NCBI RefSeq assembly: GCF_039522025.1
Contig: NZ_BAAADB010000003.1
Location: forward strand, 132,179 to 196,178
Reading direction: 5' to 3'
Length of the DNA: 64,000 bases
Origin: Deinococcus depolymerans
GTDB lineage: Bacteria > Deinococcota > Deinococci > Deinococcales > Deinococcaceae
Shown here: positions 59,555 through 64,000 of the stretch, in pieces
Numbering within the stretch: position 1 is the first letter of the stretch
Layout of the letters: the number at the start of each line of letters is the position of its first letter
Notes under the pieces: generated by a model
What the model saw: the letters and a program-made list of their open reading frames with translations, nothing else
The model's database searches: none
Told to the model about the DNA's origin: nothing
Made by a program: the position numbers and the translations under genes

Positions 59555-60843
59555 ATGACCCAGCCTGCTGCTGCCCACCTGAATGACCTGCACGACCGTG
59601 ACGTGGTGATCGTCGCGGCCGTCCGCACGCCCATCGGCGCGATCCGTGGGGCGCTGTCCACCGTCCGCCCCGATGACCTCGCCGCGCACGTCATCCGCGA
59701 GGCGGTCACGCGCAGCGGGATCGACGCCACTCTGATCGAGGAGGTGATCCTGGGCTGCGCGAATCAGGCAGGCGAGGACAACCGCAACGTCGCCCGCATG
59801 GCCGCCCTGCTGGCGGGCCTGCCGGACAGCGTGGCGGGCCTGACCGTGAACCGTCTGTGCGCCAGTGGCCTGAGCGCTGTGAACACCGCCGCCCGCGCGA
59901 TCCGCAACGGCGACGGGGACGTGTACGTGGCGGGCGGCGTGGAGAGCATGACCCGCGCGCCCCTCGTGATGCCCAAGGGCGCGCAGGCCTTCGCGAACGG
60001 CAACGTCACCGCGTACGACACGACGCTCGGCTGGCGCTTCCCGAACCCCGCGCTGGAGGCCCTGTTCCCGCTGGAGGCGATGGGGGAGACCGCCGAGAAC
60101 ATCGCAGAGCGCTCCCGCGAGGGCGCGTATGCCGGCGGCGAGATCACCCGTGAGGATCAGGACGCCTTCGCGCTGGACAGTCAGCGCAAGACGATGGACG
60201 CCCTGAACGCCGGACGCTTCAAGGGCGAGATCGTGCCCGTGCAGGTCAGGGGCCGCAAGGGCGTCACCGTGTTCGACACCGACGAGCACCCCCGCGTGAC
60301 CCGCGCGGCTGACGGCTTCACCCTCGCCACCGACGAGGCCACCCTGGCGGGCCTGAAACCCGCCTTCCGCAAGGGGGGCAGCGTGACCGCCGGGAACGCC
60401 AGTGGCCTGAACGACGGCGCGGCCGCGCTGGTCCTGATGAGCGCCGCGAAGGCCCGCGAGCTGGGCGTCACGCCGCTGGCCCGCTGGGTGGGCGCGGCGG
60501 CGGCCGGCGTGGAGGCCCGCGTGATGGGACTGGGTCCCATCCCCGCGACCCGCAAGCTGCTCGCCCGCACCGGCCTGAGCGTGCAGGACCTCGACCTGAT
60601 CGAACTGAACGAGGCGTTCGCCGCGCAGGCCCTGGCCTGCATCCGCGAACTGGAGTTGCCGCAGGAGCGCGTGAACGTGAACGGCGGCGCCATCGCCCTG
60701 GGGCACCCGCTGGGCATGAGCGGCGCCCGCCTGATCGTGGCCCTGACGCACGAACTGGCCCGCCGCGAGGGCCGCTACGGACTGGCGACCCTGTGCGTGG
60801 GCGTCGGGCAGGGTGAGGCCGCCATCATCGAGAGGATCGAAGC

Positions 60844-60847
<4 letters not shown>
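59555..60847 (+). CDS. thiolase family protein (PcaF / acetyl-CoA acetyltransferase-like)
   Basis: 430 residues from ATG 59555 (GGAGG upstream). Nucleophile C102 in [12 protein letters not shown], His in [13 protein letters not shown], and Cys in [29 protein letters not shown] is typical of beta-ketoadipyl-CoA thiolases and related enzymes. It overlaps the CoA-transferase gene by four bases (ATGA), pointing to ketone-body or 3-oxoacid degradation rather than the beta-oxidation thiolase at 30985. Confidence 0.93.
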
Positions 60848-62214
<1,367 letters not shown>

Positions 62215-62264
62215 CGACCCCGGCGCAGAGGCGTCTGCCACCCTCTTGCGCCGGCGTCCGCTGA

Positions 62265-62423
62265 TACGGACTGCCGCCTGTTTCGCCCTCCACCCGCCAA
62301 CCCACCGGGTTGCCGGCGCCACGCCCGACCGTCCGCTCTGCTCCCACTCGGCCTGCGGCGCAGCTCGGCGGGTCCGCCCGCTCGGATTGAACGGCTTACA
62401 AAGCCGTTCAATCCGAGTCCGTA
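62265..62423 (-). mobile_element. TNA-flanked MITE, copy M (159 bp)
   Basis: Flanked by TGA at 62262-62264 and 62424-62426; termini TACGGACTGCC and CGAGTCCGTA. Lies between the CoA-transferase and TetR genes, which converge on it. Confidence 0.88.
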
Positions 62424-62440
62424 TGAGGAACGCGCCGCGT

Positions 62441-63112
<672 letters not shown>

Positions 63113-63118
63113 GCGTTC

Positions 63119-63124
63119 AGGATA
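63119..63124 (-). promoter_or_regulatory. leaderless -10 (TATCCT) for the TetR gene
   Basis: TATCCT on the minus strand ends six bases before GTG 63112. Confidence 0.6.
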
Positions 63125-63310
63125 CAGCCGGGGTCGGGCGGCGCGCACACCCCGGACCTTCATCTGACTGGTGGACACCTGCCGCGGGCCGGGGAGCACA
63201 CCGAATCGGCGGCACAAGGGGGCTGCCGTACGGCCCTGCCCTGGCAACGCCCGTACGCTCTGCTCCGGAGCATACCCCGAAACGCCCGCGCGGCGCAGTG
63301 AGCTGTTCGC

Positions 63311-63340
63311 CTGACACGCCGCTGACCTTCGGCCTAGAGT
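63311..63340 (+). promoter_or_regulatory. promoter of the hpf gene
   Basis: CTGACA (63311-63316), 18-bp spacer, TAGAGT (63335-63340). It gives a leader of about 45 nt containing AAAAGGAAGAGGTGA, so this gene uses Shine-Dalgarno initiation. Confidence 0.55.
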
Positions 63341-63390
63341 GAATCACCGGAGCCGATCCCACCCTCCGGGAAAAGGAAGAGGTGAAAGCC

Positions 63391-63960
63391 GTGCACATCT
63401 ACAAGCTGTCAGGCCGGAACGTTGAAGTCACCGACGCCATGCGTGATTACGTGCAGGAGAAACTCACGCGCTTGGACCGTTACAACGATCAGATCACCGA
63501 CGCCCGCGTGACCCTGACCGTCCGTGACGTGCGGGACTCCGGCCGGCGAAACAGGGTCGAGGTGCAGCTGAACGTCCCCAGCGGCATCATCCGCGCCGAG
63601 GAACACCACGCGGACATGTACGCCGCCATCGACAAGGCCAGCGATGTGCTCGAACGTCAGCTGCGGAAATTCAAGACCCGTTACCTCAAGAGCCGTCACG
63701 AGGTCACGCCCCAGCCCGAACCCGGCCCAGCCGAGGCGGACGTGAACGCCGGCCTGGACGACGTGAGCGAATTCACGCCCGAGATCGTCCGCATGAAACG
63801 CTTCGACATGCGCCCCATGAGCCCCGAGGACGCCGTCGCGCAGATGGAGGCACTCGGGCATGACTTCTACGTGTTCATGCACATGCAGACCAACACCTGC
63901 GGCGTCGTGTACCGCCGCAAGGACGGGCACTACGGCCTGATCGAACCCAGCGTGCCGTGA
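63391..63960 (+). CDS. hpf: ribosome hibernation-promoting factor, long form
   Basis: 189 residues from GTG 63391 (GAGGTGA upstream); GTG 63382 is possible. N-terminal S30AE domain (MHIYKLSGRNVEVTDAMRDY, VQLNVPSGIIRAEEHHADMY, ASDVLERQLRKFKTRYLK), a Pro/Glu linker about 110-125, and a C-terminal domain (PEIVRMKRFDMRPMSPEDAV, HDFYVFMHMQTN, VVYRRKDGHYGLIEP) that dimerises ribosomes into 100S particles in long HPF proteins. Acts in stationary phase or stress. Confidence 0.95.
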   Translation: MHIYKLSGRNVEVTDAMRDYVQEKLTRLDRYNDQITDARVTLTVRDVRDSGRRNRVEVQLNVPSGIIRAEEHHADMYAAIDKASDVLERQLRKFKTRYLKSRHEVTPQPEPGPAEADVNAGLDDVSEFTPEIVRMKRFDMRPMSPEDAVAQMEALGHDFYVFMHMQTNTCGVVYRRKDGHYGLIEPSVP

Positions 63961-64000
63961 CAGCCGGGGCTCCCCGGGCGGGGGTGGAGGGTCGCCGCGG

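Overview
This 64 kb window is high-GC bacterial chromosome, almost certainly from a Deinococcus species. The genus call rests on gene families and on promoter style: about twenty genes have a -10 hexamer (TANNNT, often TATGCT or TACGCT) ending only 6-9 nt before the start codon with no Shine-Dalgarno sequence. That is the leaderless-mRNA architecture known from this genus. I see one tRNA gene (Ala-UGC), no rRNA and no CRISPR array. The window opens inside a GNAT-like acetyltransferase gene and ends just after a ribosome hibernation factor gene.

Layout. 1-9 kb: GNAT fragment, DUF4258 protein, purH, an IDO/PrnB-like protein, small hypotheticals, GrpB, a divergent HxlR regulator/nitroreductase pair, and an ABC-F ATPase. 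9-15 kb: an SDR, then a zinc-limitation operon (COG0523 GTPase, one-cysteine ribosomal protein L28, ZnuA, ZnuC, ZnuB) that shares an AT-rich palindrome with a divergent unknown gene. 15-26 kb: trxB, an HD protein, slyD, a CAP-domain protein, moeA, a GH13 amylase, a tRNA nucleotidyltransferase, tRNA-Ala, a membrane diguanylate cyclase, and a TSUP exporter. 26-35 kb: a phosphotransferase with an apparent frameshift, a FadB-like enzyme, an alpha/beta hydrolase, a low-GC orphan gene, a thiolase, a CPA2 antiporter and an RlmI-type methyltransferase. 35-39 kb: a two-part YeeE/YedE transporter operon, dinB and a HAD hydrolase. 39-47.5 kb: kdpFABC with a truncated KdpD sensor, followed by a divergent separate histidine kinase and a NarL-type regulator. 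47.5-52 kb: an EamA transporter, a decayed gene, and divergent ppsA/ppsR. 52-59 kb: a tiny secreted peptide, a large TPR/BTAD regulator whose N-terminus looks TnpB-derived, a secreted lipoprotein, and pgi. 59-64 kb: a thiolase plus fused CoA-transferase operon, a TetR regulator, and long-form HPF.

The most striking non-genic feature is a family of short non-autonomous mobile elements (about 130-160 bp; termini TACGG...CCGTA; hairpins at both ends) present about fourteen times. Intact copies are flanked by a 3-bp duplication of the form TNA (TGA, TCA or TTA). Because TGA and TAA stop codons fit TNA on either strand, several copies sit exactly on stop codons and recreate them. One tandem pair lies in frame inside the diguanylate cyclase gene. 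A decayed copy separates a kinase stop codon from a response-regulator start and its end provides the ribosome binding site. A 49-bp palindromic derivative joins two convergent genes. A second family (TACGGGATTAAA termini, TGA duplication) is nested inside a copy of the first.

The strongest candidate for something undescribed in the protein set is the 52.5-55 kb regulator: a WED-like fragment of an IS200/IS605 TnpB protein, without RuvC, fused to TPRs and a BTAD-type winged-helix activator, flanked by a secreted peptide gene and a lipoprotein gene.
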